Shown piece by piece: positions 10,283 through 25,700 of a DNA stretch of 64,000 nucleotides; position 1 is the first letter of the stretch, and every line of letters starts with the position of its first letter. Where the stretch lies: contig CM037867.1 in the NCBI GenBank assembly GCA_021292105.1, positions 15,018,928 through 15,082,927 on the forward strand. The letters run 5' to 3'. This DNA comes from Anadara kagoshimensis. Lineage: Eukaryota > Mollusca > Bivalvia > Arcoida > Arcidae. A program made the translations under genes and the position numbers. The notes under the pieces are model-generated. The model was not told where the DNA came from, searched no databases, and saw nothing but the letters and a program-made list of their open reading frames with translations.

Positions 10283-10330
10283 GTATGCAACTTGTAGACA
10301 TTCTATTATTATTTTATTTTATTTTTAGAC

Positions 10331-12968
<2,638 letters not shown>

Positions 12969-13260
12969 GAAGATAGCCAGCAAAGATGTATTTATTTTAT
13001 GTACAGACAATTAATTAGTGACCGATATTATAATACAGATAAAAAACTTCAAAATAACCTCGAACATGTTACAAAGCTGACATTTCCCACCAGGAAAAAT
13101 AAATTCATTTATTCATTTAGAATCATTGCTGTTACCAGTCATCCCATGTCAATCTTTGTCGTTGTGATTTTTTTCATTTTTTTTCGGGTGGGGGATGTAT
13201 GGTGCACAATATTTCATTAAAGGTTAAAAGTTAAATAAATGTTTTTAATAAAGATGAAAT
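12969..13260 (+). other. SEC61G: SEC61G 3' UTR with polyadenylation signals
   Basis: Two AATAAA hexamers occur at 13234-13239 and 13247-13252, about 270-280 bases after the stop. A T-rich stretch follows (TTGTTTTGTTATTTTT), as expected for a cleavage region. The exact end is inferred. Confidence 0.65.
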
Positions 13261-13489
13261 TATTGTTTTGTTATTTTTAACTCGCTTGATCAAATCTGAA
13301 GAGCTGTTGTTTATGTTAATCCAGGAGCCCTTAACTATTGTCAATGTACATAAGATATTGGTAATAAAAAGAACCTCATTTTGCTCATGTACATAGGCAC
13401 ATGGCTTAGAATGGTCTAAAGCGCAGACACAATGTCTCTCGCTGCCCAGGTCAGAATCCCAATGAACGTATCGCCAGCCAGGCTCACTG
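13261..13489. other. Intergenic DNA with a SINE head fragment
   Basis: Around 13395-13470 a segment CTTAGAATGGTCTAAAGCGC followed by CAGGTCAGAATCCCA resembles the tRNA-like head of family 2 SINEs. Nothing coding is seen. Confidence 0.5.
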
Positions 13490-13665
13490 TTCCGACAAAG
13501 GCCCAACAAGCTTGAATTAGACGTAAAAAGAATGAAAACTCAGTCTGTTTAGTGTCGTCACTGACACTAGTACGTCATTAGTTGCCTTGACACTGCTTTG
13601 GTACCATGATGGCGGCCAGTGTCAGAACATTGTGGGCGTGATCGGTGAAACGTCAATTGGAGTAC
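13490..13665 (+). repeat. Dispersed repeat A, copy 2
   Basis: It begins TGTTCCGACAAAGGCC and ends CGTCAATTGG. It includes GTACGTCATTAGTTGCC and TTTGGTACCATGATGGCGG, shared with copies at 1-135 and 17975-18165. Confidence 0.8.
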
Positions 13666-14550
13666 ATCATATTGTGTGAAAGTTTATCAGTTTGCTTGTC
13701 GAGGACCAGTGGCTTTCTCATGAAAACTTTTTTCCTGCACCATCCCTGAACTGACACCTCAATATAAATGAATGAATCTTGACTTCTTTCCATAAGCACA
13801 TTACAAAGATTAATAGAATCTATCATGAGTATCCATGTAGGATAGAGAAATCTCACCTGTTGGGTTGAATATTTCAGTTAAAGATAAGGCTTGCTCAGTC
13901 TTTGACAGAAATATTCAAACTTGAGGGTGAGATTTCCTGATCGATTCGTTTTCTTCCATTTTGATGACAATTTTTGGCTTCAAGTATCAGTTGCATCGAC
14001 ATTGACGCCATCTTTGTAAATCTAACTTTATTTAACGTTTTACATAAAAATAAATGTAACAATCGGACAGAATGTACCTGATTTTGGCTTATACACACTG
14101 TATAAACTAGAAAACAAAGTTATTTATTCTAATCTCCCAAAATAAACATTTGAAACGCAATTGAAATTTCTAATTTTTTGAGACTCGGGGTGTCATTTTC
14201 TTGCAGGACAATGCAATGTCTGCATATGTAGGTGAAGATACTCACATGGAGGTGAAGTCAGAAATTTCTACCATCGTTTCTTCAAGCAGAAATTTTATCT
14301 GAAACACCAATTAATAATTGAGATGAATAAGAAAAATATGTGCATGCAGAGATACAGGATATCGTTTACCTCTCTCTGGAAGGGCCTGTCTGGCCAAGTG
14401 ATATAAGCTGAAAGGTTAGGATCCTATCATAGTGCCTTGATTTCACCACTGAATACTATTTTGTCATTATTTTCAGTTCTAGTATAAACCTGGGAGTTTA
14501 ATATTTGGTAATCTTTGTGTCTTGTTTTCTTACTGGCATCGAGAAGATTA
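13666..14550. other. Intergenic, no gene seen
   Basis: It contains a short family 1 or 2 SINE tail remnant (CCTCAATATAAATGAATGAA, TCTTGACT) near 13755-13785. No splice-bounded coding segment was recognised. Confidence 0.5.
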
Positions 14551-14742
14551 GGTGGCAAAGTGGTATGGAGTGCACACTTTGGGATCGCCTGTGCCTCTGA
14601 ACCTAGGTTTGAATCCCATTAGGGCAGATCCTAGTGTAAGAAAGTTTGGTTGTGGTAGTCTCTTGGCACTTCATTTCCTTAACCATCCTAGAACTGGCAG
14701 TGGATGATATATCATATAAGTGAAAGAATCTTGAATGAACTC
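14551..14742 (+). repeat. Family 2 SINE
   Basis: Head GGTGGCAAAGTGGTATGGAG, B-box-like GGTTTGAATCCCATTAGGGC, AGATCCTAGTGTAAGAAA and tail ATAAGTGAAAGAATCTTGAA. It matches the copy at 10793. Confidence 0.75.
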
Positions 14743-15029
14743 CACTCTTAGTGACATTTCCCTTGTTCATGAGGCTATTGTCATATCAATGTACATGATG
14801 TTTTTGGCTGCCCATTTCAGCAAATCTAGTCATATTATTCTTTGGTACTTCCAGGGGGAAAACAGTACTTGATAGTGACCATATTCTATATTCCAATATT
14901 ACATGTAATACAATATTATTATATATATTCACAAAAAGAAATTTTCATGTTGTTATACAAATTTTGTAAAATATTCATTGACAGGCTTATCTTTTCTGAA
15001 TATTTTTTTTAAGAATTCTTGCCCCAAGA

Positions 15030-15300
15030 ATGAATATTTATGGCCAATCATGAACTGATTTCAAAAATATTTATTCCATCATATGGATATTCAAAAAGAA
15101 TGTTTATTAATGTGCAAAAGAATTTTGCATGAATATTCCAAAGAATATTTCATGAAAATTCCAAAGAATATTTCATGAATATTCAAATCATATTTATGAA
15201 TATTCAAATGGTAATCATGAATATTCAAATATTTATGAATATTTAAAAGAAATTCATTAATTTTTCAAATTAAAATATATAATCCAAATGAATATTTTAT
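15030..15300. repeat. Degenerate ATGAATATTCAAA repeat
   Basis: The word GAATATTC with AT-rich linkers recurs about ten times with irregular spacing of roughly 20-30 bp. Confidence 0.7.
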
Positions 15301-15599
15301 TTCACATGAAAATAACCTCTTGTTATATACTGCTTTTGTTATATACAAAATTAAAACATAACAAATCAAAATTTTTAATTAAATAATCAAAATTTATTTT
15401 TTTCAATTTGGCAACACATTTATACAGCATAAAGATTTACAATATGAATTCTTTCATTCTGAATTACCCATCATACACTGCAAACTGCAGTTAACAGTTC
15501 AATATAATATATGTTACATGACAATCAATGTCATCAATCATATTATGTAAAAATGATGAAAAAAAACAATCAAAACTATCCATTGTCAACAAATCCCTC

Positions 15600-16115
15600 A
15601 TGAAAAAAATCTGAATTTTGTCTGAAAAGTTTTGAAGTTTCCTGTGTTTTTCTGAATTTTGAATGTTTTAACATTTTCAAAATGAATTCAGAACTTTCAG
15701 GCAATTCAGAATACGGGTAAAAGTGATAGAAATATTCAAGCATCAAGTTTTGGTATGAAAAATCTGATACTAATTTTTGGTGTCAGAAAAACCAATTCAG
15801 ATACATGTATTTTCAGAAATTTTGGTGAAAGAAAAATTCAGAAATTTTGGTGTTAGGAAAATTGAGAGTGAATTCAGATATTGTTAGAAATTTTGGTGTG
15901 AGGTAAGGAAAATTTCAGAAAAAAATAAAAAAAAAAAAAAAATAAAGAGAAAAACAGAATTTTCAGAATTAATTCAGAATATTTTTGGAGTAGAGAAAAT
16001 TCAGAATGAATTTAGAATATTTTCGGAAATTTTTTGTGTCAGAAAATAAAATTCAGAATGAATTCAGATATATTGAAATATTCAGACAAAATTCAGAATT
16101 TTTGTTTCATGAGGG
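15600..16115. repeat. Degenerate TCAGAATTTT-type tandem repeat
   Basis: Words such as TTCAGAAATTTTGGTG and AAAATTCAGAATGAATTCAG recur many times on irregular spacing. An A-run (AAAAAATAAAAAAAAAAAAA) occurs near 15920. It has the look of an eroded minisatellite. Confidence 0.7.
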
Positions 16116-16369
16116 ATATATCATAATAGTATACACATTAAAATATCAACTCTAAAATAAAATATAATTAAAACAAGAATTACTCATCTTTATACTGTTT
16201 CCACACTGTCAATCTTGTAAAAGTGTGAAAACTTAACATAATGCTATACTTAAATCAGAAGCCCGGGAAAATGATACCAGATAGCTTACCTGTAAAAATG
16301 TGAAAACTTGACATAAAGTTATACTTAAATTAGGGGCCTGCGCAAATGCTATTAGATATAGTCTGTCTG

Positions 16370-16560
16370 CAACTTTTTGTCAGAGTGTTTATAAACACAG
16401 TCGAGTCTATTCTACACAAATAGGTATTGATACTGTGTTATATGTGTATATGCACACCTTCATGTGTTCATTTGTCAAAACCACTTTTATATATGATACC
16501 TAGTTACATTATATAAACTCTTCTATGTTTATAAACTCTGCCCAAATATTGCAGACTTAG
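16370..16560. repeat. Dispersed repeat C, copy 1
   Basis: GTTTATAAACACAGTCGAGT, TTCATGTGTTCATTTGTCAA and CTATGTTTATAAACTCTGCC recur in the same order at 20870-21260. There the repeat is split by a TA-flanked MITE, so this copy shows the uninterrupted state. Confidence 0.7.
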
Positions 16561-16713
16561 GCTACTATAACTAAACTTGTCATAAAGTTATAAGTTTAGC
16601 CAGAGAGAAGGGAGAACGACAAATGCTAGTAGATAATGCACCTGTATGACTGTGCCATTTCATTAGCGCTGGTCCTTAACTTAACATTCAGACACTGACA
16701 CGGATTCTGGGAT

Positions 16714-16746
<33 letters not shown>
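16714..16746 (+). repeat. Poly-G tract (33 G)
   Basis: An uninterrupted run of G, the longest homopolymer in the window. It has G-quadruplex potential and is likely unstable in length. Confidence 0.95.
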
Positions 16747-16750
<4 letters not shown>

Positions 16751-17024
16751 AATAGCTCTTTTGCACTTAGTGCAAGTGAACTAAAATACTAAAGACATGA
16801 GGACATGAAACACCCTTTTCTCTTCTCTAATTATTTAACACAGCGAGACAAAAACACCTTGCTTGGCATTTGGCTTAGATTTTGCTTTTGACAAGAGAAG
16901 TTTCATAATTCACATTAATCATATGACAATACCAATTCGTTGCACCAACACAGCTCAGAGCTAATGTTTAACATTGAGTATATATGCCAGGATAAAGACC
17001 ACCTCTGTGACACAAACATAAACA

Positions 17025-17190
17025 TGATCAATCAATCAAGGGGCAAGACTAGAGTATCACTGTTCAAGGGGCATAATCACTTTGCAACTGATCAGGGGAC
17101 ATAACCACCAGAAACAGTGACTTAAATAGCATTGATCAAAGGGGCATAATCACTCAAAATATCAACCAAGGGGCATAACCAGTAGCTTTC
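17025..17190. repeat. Degenerate CAAGGGGCATAATCAC repeat
   Basis: The words CAAGGGGCA(A/T)AA and ATCAGGGGACATAAC recur about five times at 35-50 bp spacing. No function can be assigned. Confidence 0.6.
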
Positions 17191-17974
17191 ATGTATATTA
17201 AGACTATTAATAAACAAAAGATTATTTGACAAAAAGAATAAATCAAGAGATCCATAGAATGAATGTCTCATAATCATATTAATTAAATAATCATATATTA
17301 ATTGCAAATTAAAATTAATGCAAAAATTAGTAATTCTAATTAAATCTGCTGGTATTGGTCAATATTTCTGAGAAATTTGAATCAAACCTTTTGAAAATTC
17401 AGGGGCCATAAAAACACTGGCATGCAGAAAATTGTTAAAACCTTTTAATAATTTTGGGTGCTACAAAATCATTTGGCATGACCCATATTTCACAGAAATT
17501 GAAAAATGTCATTGAATAAGGAGAAACAGAGAGTTACTGGTGCTGAGCAACTCGACATCACATCTTTAGCCAACTGACAAGCTAAAAATATATTTATAGA
17601 AAAAGAACAAGTGTTACAATGAAACACCATCACATAGCTATAGAAACTGTCAATTATAAATTTGGTGCTGAAGTTCAAGGTCATAGAAAGGTGCTAAAGA
17701 CATCTATCAATGAATATATATATACACTGTAAATTGGAAATTTTCCCCATTTGTTTTACAAATTTTTGTGTAGATTTGTGATAGTAATTAGAGGCATAAA
17801 ACTTTCACATACAAGATTGAAATTCCATATTTTACTTATTCGAAATATGAAATGACAATGAAAAATTTGAAACTGACATGAACATTTTCCAACTTAAAAT
17901 ATATGTATTAAGGTTATCTATACATTTTTAAAATTTATAAGCAGACTTAGCAATTGACTGATCATTGGCCATGC
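17191..17974. other. AT-rich intergenic DNA, nothing recognised
   Basis: Short open frames only. No splice-bounded coding segments, RNA genes or clear repeats were seen. Confidence 0.5.
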
Positions 17975-18165
17975 CTACAATGTTCCGACAAAAGCCTGAC
18001 ATGTTGAACTACACATAAATAGAACGAAAACTCAGCCTAAATTGTGTCATTTAATGATGTCACTGACACTAATATGTCATTAGTTGCCGTGACACTGCTT
18101 TGGTACCATGATGGCCACCAGTGTTGGAGCATAATAGGCATGGCTTGTGATATGTCAATTAAGCT
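17975..18165 (+). repeat. Dispersed repeat A, copy 3
   Basis: From AATGTTCCGACAAAAGCC to ATGTCAATTAAGC, sharing ATATGTCATTAGTTGCCGTG and TTTGGTACCATGATGGCC with copies at 1-135 and 13490-13665. Confidence 0.8.
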
Positions 18166-18619
18166 TCATCTAGACATTATTTAAGTGTAAGGAAACTATA
18201 TGATTGGTGAAGACTTTGGAACCTGTACAAGTTTGACAACATGTATTAGAAAATAACGAAAAATAAGCATTGCAATGTTTTTATTTACCTGAGCCTATTT
18301 ATAGTAACAAATCTGTTGTCTTGGTTTTTAAAAAATCACAACCCTAGTGTATCAGAAAGATTTCAAACACAATGAAGCATGTTTGAACACAGTTTCAAAT
18401 TTCTATCACAAATTTTAAACATCGCAATTCCCAAGAAAACATATAGCACCCATAGTGTAAATTAAAAAAAACAACAACAAACAATTCTAGTATTAGAAAA
18501 ACACACTTATTTTACGAATGAAAATTTCTAGAAATATCTAACTATAGACTATATTGTGACAGTCTGTAATATGTAAATTATTGGGATGACATCTAGCCAA
18601 TCACAAAAACCATGTTTGT

Positions 18620-18820
18620 AGTCTGTAATTTAACTTCCTATCATGTGATATAATGTGACTAATCAGATTACAGCATTTTGTAATTTTCCTGTCATGTGAT
18701 ATCATGTGACCAATCAAATAACAGCATTTTGTAATTTTCCTGTCATGTGATATCATGTGACCAATCCAATAACAGCATTTTGTAATTTTCCTGTCATGTG
18801 ACATCATGTGACCAATTAGA
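18620..18820. repeat. 51-bp tandem repeat, four units
   Basis: The TCATGTGATATCATGTGACC core recurs at 18640, 18691, 18742 and 18793, exactly 51 bp apart, each time followed by AATC/AATTA and CAGCATTTTGTAATTTTCC. Because 51 is a multiple of three, one frame stays open on the minus strand; this is not evidence for a protein. Confidence 0.9.
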
Positions 18821-19244
18821 TTAAAACGTGTTTGATCATGTATACAGAAAGGAAAACAAATGAATTGATGGTGTTTTGCGTAGTAATGAAATTCTACTTG
18901 AACACCACTGGCATTTATTATGATAAAAACATATAACCCTTTCTCACCAAAACTACAAATGGGATGATCCTTTTACTCAATTTGGGTGAATCTATTTATA
19001 AATGTGAGTGTGAGGATTAAGGGTTTGTCTTATATATTGCCATGCATTTATGCATTTACGTTAATTAACAGTTATGATGGACAATCCAAGTTTTAATACC
19101 ATCTTTGGTTTGGGTCTCTGCAAAACAGCTTACATCTTTAATGAAAACATATTTGGCATATATTTTGTTAATAGAACACTTGGATCTTTATTAATGTGTA
19201 ACATTAGGCTATGGCCATAGAAAATATTTTCAGTAACAATGGTG

Positions 19245-19318
19245 TTACAGAATTTTCAGAAACATTGATGTTACAAGCTTTTCAGAAACAATGTTACAAG
19301 CTTTTCAGAAATGATGGT
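19245..19318. repeat. Short tandem repeat (TTACAAGCTTTTCAGAAA)
   Basis: About three units of GTTACAAGCTTTTCAGAAAC with small changes. Confidence 0.7.
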
Positions 19319-19418
19319 CAAACTTGAAATACAACAGCTGATTGCTATGCCAATAACTAGCATTTCCAGTTAAAAAAAGCTCTCAATTTTATGTACATAC
19401 AGCAATTCATTACACCAC

Positions 19419-19580
19419 CCCTCAATAACTTTGCCACCTCACTTATTGCTACCGTATTTTGAAGCCTCAAAGTCTATTTACTCTTTGCTTTATAGCTGAC
19501 CTCAACCAAACCCCTTTAAGATGCCAAAATCTGACTGAACAAATAATGGCAATGAATTGAGGTTTAATTGTATTGTACAA
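19419..19580. mobile_element. MITE family B, copy 1
   Basis: TTGCCACCTCACTTATTGCT, AAGATGCCAAAATCTGACTG and AATGGCAATGAATTGAGGTT are shared in order with copies at 41919-42093 and 49493-49655. The CAGTAAAACCTC ends are eroded here. Confidence 0.7.
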
Positions 19581-19805
19581 AATCCTTCAATTTAACATAC
19601 TACTCTGTTTATATTAGGTTTTAAATTTTGAAAATTTAATATAATAAAATCAGACATTTTCATTTTTTAATAACTGAAATTAATGATATGATAATAATTA
19701 TGATAACTTCTCCCGTTTTTTCTAAAATGGAATGACAAAAAGATTTCCCGAATTGTTTCTATTTGTGCGTACTTCAAAACTTGTGATTATATGACATAGG
19801 CAAAC

Positions 19806-20013
19806 AATATCGACTTGTCTACTTGACCTTTCATTGGGAATATTCATATATGGTGATCCACCCAATACATAGAAAGTATTAGGATTAGCAGTTAACACAG
19901 ACGATGCATGTTTCTCATGATGTATAGAAAATAAACATCTGTCTGTTACCCATGCATAAATGGACTGGTCCATAATAAATATTTAAATTAAAGGTCAAGT
20001 GGACAGGTCAATG
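19806..20013. mobile_element. Inverted-repeat element D, copy 1
   Basis: CTTGTCTACTTGACCTTTCA at the left is answered by the inverse complement in ATTAAAGGTCAAGTGGACAG at the right. AATATTCATATA and ATCCACCCAATACA follow the left end, as they do in copy 2 at 20794. It is about 205 bp and non-coding. Confidence 0.7.
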
Positions 20014-20793
20014 TTGTTTGACTATAAAACCCTGCATTTGAACAATGAGATCAACTTTGAAAATGGTGTATTTTTAAATGTTACAATTTTTATATGCAAA
20101 AATGCATCATAAGGCTCTGTGCCTTATTGTTCCTATCTACAAGGTTATTATTTCATTTCTATAATTTTCTTTCATAAATTTAGCATTACTGAAAATCACT
20201 TCAAGTCTAAAGTAATGGTTTAACTTTGGCCTTTGATTTATGATTTTCTAATCAACGCGAAGCTCTTTCATTAATTGCAATTTCCCCATTTTTTTTTTGA
20301 CCAATCAGCAACAACTATACACTTGTTATTTGACTGGTAAAGTGTTCTCAACTCATCTTTCATGAACAACAGTGTTTTCAGGGGTGAGCACTTTATTGGT
20401 CACATGACAAATGATAAATTGCATTCTGTGATCTAAGTGGTCCAAAATAAAGGATGAAAAGTACCAGTACTCGTCATTGTGGAACAGCCTCTTGCTCGAC
20501 AGAAAATGACCAGTTGAGGTATAAATGGTGATCTTGTTGCGAAAAACTCTATCATGTGCAAAAACTCTATCATGTATGGTCTAAATTAGATATAGTAGGA
20601 TTGCTGAATTACTACATCTACATGTTCTGTTGTTATATAGGAAATGGCTACCTTGTAATAACAAATAAATTTATGACTGAAGTCCATTTTAATGAATCAA
20701 ATAGGGAATGAAACATGAATATTTCTTGACATTTATAAGATACAGTAACAAGCTGGCCAACAATAAGAAGGTTCAACCTTCCATAGACAATAA

Positions 20794-21401
20794 ACCTGTC
20801 CACTTGACCTTTAATTTGGAATATTGATATAGAAGAATCCACCCAATACAAGGGTATAGTCCATCAGCGATATTATGGCAGACTGTTTATAAACATAAGC
20901 GAGATTATTTTACACAAAAAGGCATATTCATGCCTTAATGTGTTCATTTGCCAATAGTCATCTTTATATATCCATATTCACATTACTGTAAAAGGGGAAA
21001 TTTTCGCTTATTTTGCGTTAAAGAAATAATACCGCAGAATTTTTACCCACACGAAAATGACAACTATACAGATATATATATTATAATATACAGAATATAC
21101 ACCTACTTATATCGGTAACGCAAATATTAAACCCACGCGAAATGTCAGATTTCAGAAATCGCAAAATTTTCACCCTGCAAAAATAATCCTCGTTACAGTA
21201 TATAGACTTTCCATGTTTATAAACACTTGCCAACATATTGCTGACAGACAATAGTGACTTGATTCGAAGTTTATGTGTAAACAATGCACCTGTTTATATT
21301 TTGAAATGTGCGTTTCCCATGTGGAAACTTTAATTCCTATTCATAAATGTACCAGTTGGTTCATAATAAATATTTGAATTGAAGGTCAGAGGGACAGGTC
21401 A
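20794..21401. mobile_element. Inverted-repeat element D, copy 2, with insertions
   Basis: The left end ACCTGTCCACTTGACCTTTA pairs with the inverted right end ATTGAAGGTCAGAGGGACAG. The interior contains repeat C (20870-21260), itself split by a 213-bp MITE. Confidence 0.65.
20986..21198. mobile_element. TA-flanked MITE, CTGTAA ends
   Basis: Starts CTGTAAAAGGGGAAATTTTC, ends with the inverted CTGTAACGAGGATTATTTTT, and is flanked by TA at 20984-20985 and 21199-21200. The uninterrupted repeat C at 16370-16560 gives the empty site. The start resembles the ends of the larger element at 52344-54331. TA duplication points to the Tc1/mariner group. Confidence 0.75.
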
Positions 21402-22130
21402 ATGTTTTTGCCCATAGTCCATGTGATAATACATGGCATGTCTGCTTGCTTACATGGCCACCACAATGTGTGATCAATATATCATAGCATTTGTGTAGAA
21501 CATTTTATAAACTGAATTTTGATTGGACCTCGGACACAGTAAAATTAGGAAATAACCATTTTGCGTTTGAGAGATTTGACTATAAATCATTGATTTTAAT
21601 GTTGCAAACAGAGTTCTTCTCTGCAAGCTTCGCCAGATAGACCTGACAGGAAAATCATTGTTTTCTGAACTCTTCAAAAGCAAAACAGTTATCAGTTTTT
21701 TTTTGGTTTTAATTTTTTTTTTACATACATTGCAAATTTCGGAAAAGCAATGAGATAACATTCTACATACAAAGGGAATAAAAGTTCTGCACAAATGTTA
21801 TGGGATATCATGACATGCTGTGGAATTCCATCATCAAAGATTCCTGATACAGGAATTCAATACACATGGTTTTCGCTATACTGAGAGTTGTACACCAATA
21901 TAAATAGGCAGCATCTGGGACAACAGTGGACTTTAATAAATTCTATACTCCATTTAAGATCCAAAATAATTGTAAGTTATGAAATGGGGACAGAATCTAG
22001 TGGCTATAAATGGCCAGCTTGTACTGTACAGTCTGAAACAAAATCAGGTCCTTTATCTCTGCCGAACAGCTAGTTATCATGACAACGAAAACAAGTTCCA
22101 AGAAAACGAAAATAACATACAGTAATAAGC
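21402..22130. other. Intergenic, nothing recognised
   Basis: A minus-strand open frame at 21474-21794 has no recognisable domain, no splice context and T-rich low complexity in the middle. It is treated as chance. Confidence 0.45.
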
Positions 22131-22297
22131 TAGGTTTCCACAAGTTTAAAATCATTAGTAGCCAAATTTCCAAAATTTGTGAAAACATAAGTCTTTAAAA
22201 AGTATTTCTTCACATTTGGTCACATAGGTTACTTTTTGAAAGAATTTCTTAGAAACAAGTAGCCAATGGTGATTTTGGGCTACCAGGAATGAAAACA
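22131..22297. mobile_element. MITE family E, copy 2
   Basis: Same order of blocks as 11854-12011: TAGGTTTCCACAA, AGTAGCCAAATTTCCAAAAT, CATAGGTTACTTTTTGAAAG, GCCAATGGTGATTTTGGG, ending GGAATGAAAACA. Confidence 0.75.
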
Positions 22298-22602
22298 TTG
22301 GTAATAAGGTTTATGAATGACTTTGTCACCATAGAAACGGTCAAACATGAAACTCCAATGGCCACCATCAATTCAGCTGGCACAAAGGTACTGATTTTGT
22401 TTCATCTAAAACATTTTTCAAATTAAATAATAAAAGCCAACAATTCCTATAATTCAAAATCACTTTTATTTAATTATTTAATTAACTTGCTTAATATATA
22501 AAAAAAAATATAACAATGCACACATTATGTTTCAAACCTAGACCATTGTCATACATTTATACTGAACTAGTTGAAGAAAACTTCATTTTTCGACTTCCAC
22601 AT

Positions 22603-22752
22603 GGGGCTTAGTGGCAAGTGGTTTAAAGCATGTGTTTACCAATCACAGCACCACTCACCTTTAGTTCAAACCCCACTCGGGACAAATGCTAGTGTGAGAC
22701 AGTTTACTACACCCTGTGTGTTATCTGAAAAGCGAACCCAGAAAGCACAGTG
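22603..22752 (+). repeat. Family 2 SINE fragment
   Basis: GCTTAGTGGCAAGTGGTTTA, CACCTTTAGTTCAAACCCCA and CTCGGGACAAATGCTAGTGT match the head and early body of the family 2 SINE at 10793. Confidence 0.65.
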
Positions 22753-25700
22753 ATGTCATCTTATGATGTAAGTTTTACTACTAATAAGATAGTCCGTTTC
22801 TATGGTTTCCATAAATTGTCAATAGTCATAACTCACCAGCTACATCTGTCTGAAAATTGTGAATGTAGAACTTGATAATGTGATGTTATGCACTCTTATG
22901 ACAAATCCCTGTACTCAATTTTTCCCATAAAAATATTTTTATGGAAATAAGCTACCTTGTGAACACTTGCTATTTAAATACAAATTCATTAACATGTTCC
23001 GTATTGCCAGTTAAAATGGTATTTTATAAACCAATCTAGATTTTACAATGTCAGTTCTTGAAATGGCACAGGAAATTAAATTACCGGTACTCAGAGAAAA
23101 CCATCAACTTTCAGTGAACTGGCAAATTTTCTCACACTTAAGGAATAGGGTGTTTACTTTAAGACAATTATGCCTTTATCTACAGAGATATGTATGAAAT
23201 GTCACCCAAAAATATTTTATTGTAATGTGTAGATACATTGTATATTAATTTTATAAATCATTTCTCTCACCCATATAGCATTCATACATATCATTCTTTT
23301 ATACATCATAATTAGTTTCCCGTTCAAACTTGCAAGATATTTGGATGATATGAAGAAAAAATTATCTCAACCACAAATTTTTTTCTGGTTTAAAAAATAT
23401 TTTAAAATGTTGAAAATAAAATATTCTGGCAATACGTGTGAACTACTTATGGAAAAACTCTGTTATCTCTGCTCAAACTGACTAGAAAGGATGAGGTATT
23501 CTTTTTTCTGTAATTTAAAATATGGTTATATAACCAGGAACTTTCAAATGTATTTTGCAGAGAAAACAAGAGTTCCTTCCATGAACACAGCACTGATGAG
23601 CTAATAATAAGAAATAATAATAATAATCATCAATAATATATCAATAATAATAATAAATGGGAAAATTCAAATTTTTTAAATCTAGAGGAGCCATTTTGGA
23701 TTTGGCATGATGGGATATTGAACAAATGTAAAACTGACAGCACCATAATATGAGGCAAATGAACAGGAAAACATGTAACTAATAATTAATATCGTCACTA
23801 TGTAATTATTAAATAAACAATATTTGTAACAATTACACTGGCTATACAACCATTGGAAAAAAGTTTAAAAACATCCCGTTGATCACAGCAAAAACAATAC
23901 TATACACATGATAATAATGATGATAATGATAATAAATACATAATAATAATAATCTTTTTTATAATTAATAGACTTTTAAATATTCTAACAATATTCTTTT
24001 ACAGACTGACAACAAACTTCAAATTTGAAAAAAGTGATTTTACCCCCAGAAATTGTAGAAAAGTTGGTTACGGTAAATTGTCTCCCTTTTTATGATGAAA
24101 CCAAAATTTGTGGTTTCTCCCCTGAAAATATCCATATCCCTAGTTCAGAAGATTTGAATTATACAAACTGACAATTCTGCATATTTGTTTGAAGTAATTG
24201 AATAAATATTCTTGTCAGATTCCAAAATTCATGGATTTCAGAAATAATCTTAACATGAAATAGCAAAACCCTGAAGCTATTTTAACATTTTGCATTGCTA
24301 TGTTGATGCAAGTTTCCATTTTTCAACAAAAATAATTCAGTACCAGAATTTATGAGTATTTCAAGTTGATGTCAGTCTATTAAAAATACCTTGTACCGGT
24401 AATTATATTTAGCATTATACTGCTGGATTGAAATTCCACTGAACACAATGATTGTATCGTACTTTAAATGAACTGAAGTCATACTGAAGGCTGATTTGAT
24501 GAATTTTGAAAAAAAATTTCATGAATCATATGAAAATAATTTTTCTTTAAAAATTTGTATCTAAGTACTTAAGATTCTCAAATTTGGTTCATATATAGAG
24601 GATTTTGTCCGATAGATTATGTAATGTTGTATTTACTTAACAAGTGGAATAAAATTCTATGAAACAGAATTTAGGCAATTACTTAAAAATTTTATTCAAC
24701 GAGTTTATTTTAATTCAATATTACTTAAAACATAAATGTTAAATTCTGTTTTTTATATAATACAAGAAAACTAAATTTTTTTTTGTATCGTTAAAATGTT
24801 TTTCTGTCCTAACAGAACATCCAAAATGGCTGCAAAACCACAGTCATGTCGGTTAAATGTGACATCATAATATGTTACAACAACTGTACGACGATGTTAA
24901 CCACGGTAACATATTACACATGTGTTACACGCGTGCAATATGATTCTTATTACATGACTTAGTGTATGGATTTTGAAGGCGATTAAAAAATAAAAGCCAA
25001 GATTTTTTTACAGAAAGGTTGTTACTTCACAGCCTTATAAAACCAATATCTTCGTTCAATAAATTAGAAAATTTAAATATATGTGCGTCTAACGTGAATG
25101 AAAATCTTAATACTTAAATGATTATCATATAAAAAAAACTTTTGTATACATGATCAAACACTGATTACGACGACCTTTAAAAATGTAAATTTGTGACTAT
25201 TTTTAGATTTCAAAGTGACACTAGATCGTGGTCCACTGTACGTTTTATTAGCGTATCCCAAATCCATAAATCTCTGACGTTATCCTAAAAATAGTAACGG
25301 TGTTTTATGTGTTACATAGTGATAGAAACAAGAGTAATTTTACAAAAATCAAATGTATATATATTATAAAATATTCAATCAGGAAATCTTTCGAAAATCT
25401 ACTCTAAACTTTTTATAACGCAGACCAACAGCGCAAGATACATAGAAAAAAACACCCAAAAAACAATTTTTAAACTATAAAATATTGCAAACACAATAAT
25501 ATTGCAAAACAAATTATTTAAATTATGCAAAATTGTTGACTATATATATATATATATTTATAGGTATATATTACATATTCTACATATATCTGAGGAGGTC
25601 AAATGGAGGACGAAAAAAAAATTAATGGAACTATGAATAAACAACAACTAATAACATTGCAATCGCTATTGGCTGACTAACAAATGCCCACTTCAATAAA

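Larger units (their letters stand above)
8246..10328 (+). other. SEC61G: SEC61G intron 1
   Basis: It runs from GTAAAG at 8246 to TTTTATTTTTAG at 10328. It contains a 27-base G run (8388-8414), a family 1 SINE and an 816-bp inverted-repeat element with a second element inside it. No other exon is seen. Confidence 0.5.

Noticed and set aside
18601..18807. Minus-strand frame with ISHDRKITKCC repeats
   Set aside because: The 51-bp tandem repeat unit is a multiple of three, so an open frame persists without coding selection.
21474..21794. Minus-strand 106-residue frame as a gene
   Set aside because: No domain, a Lys-rich low-complexity stretch from a T run, and no splice or promoter support.
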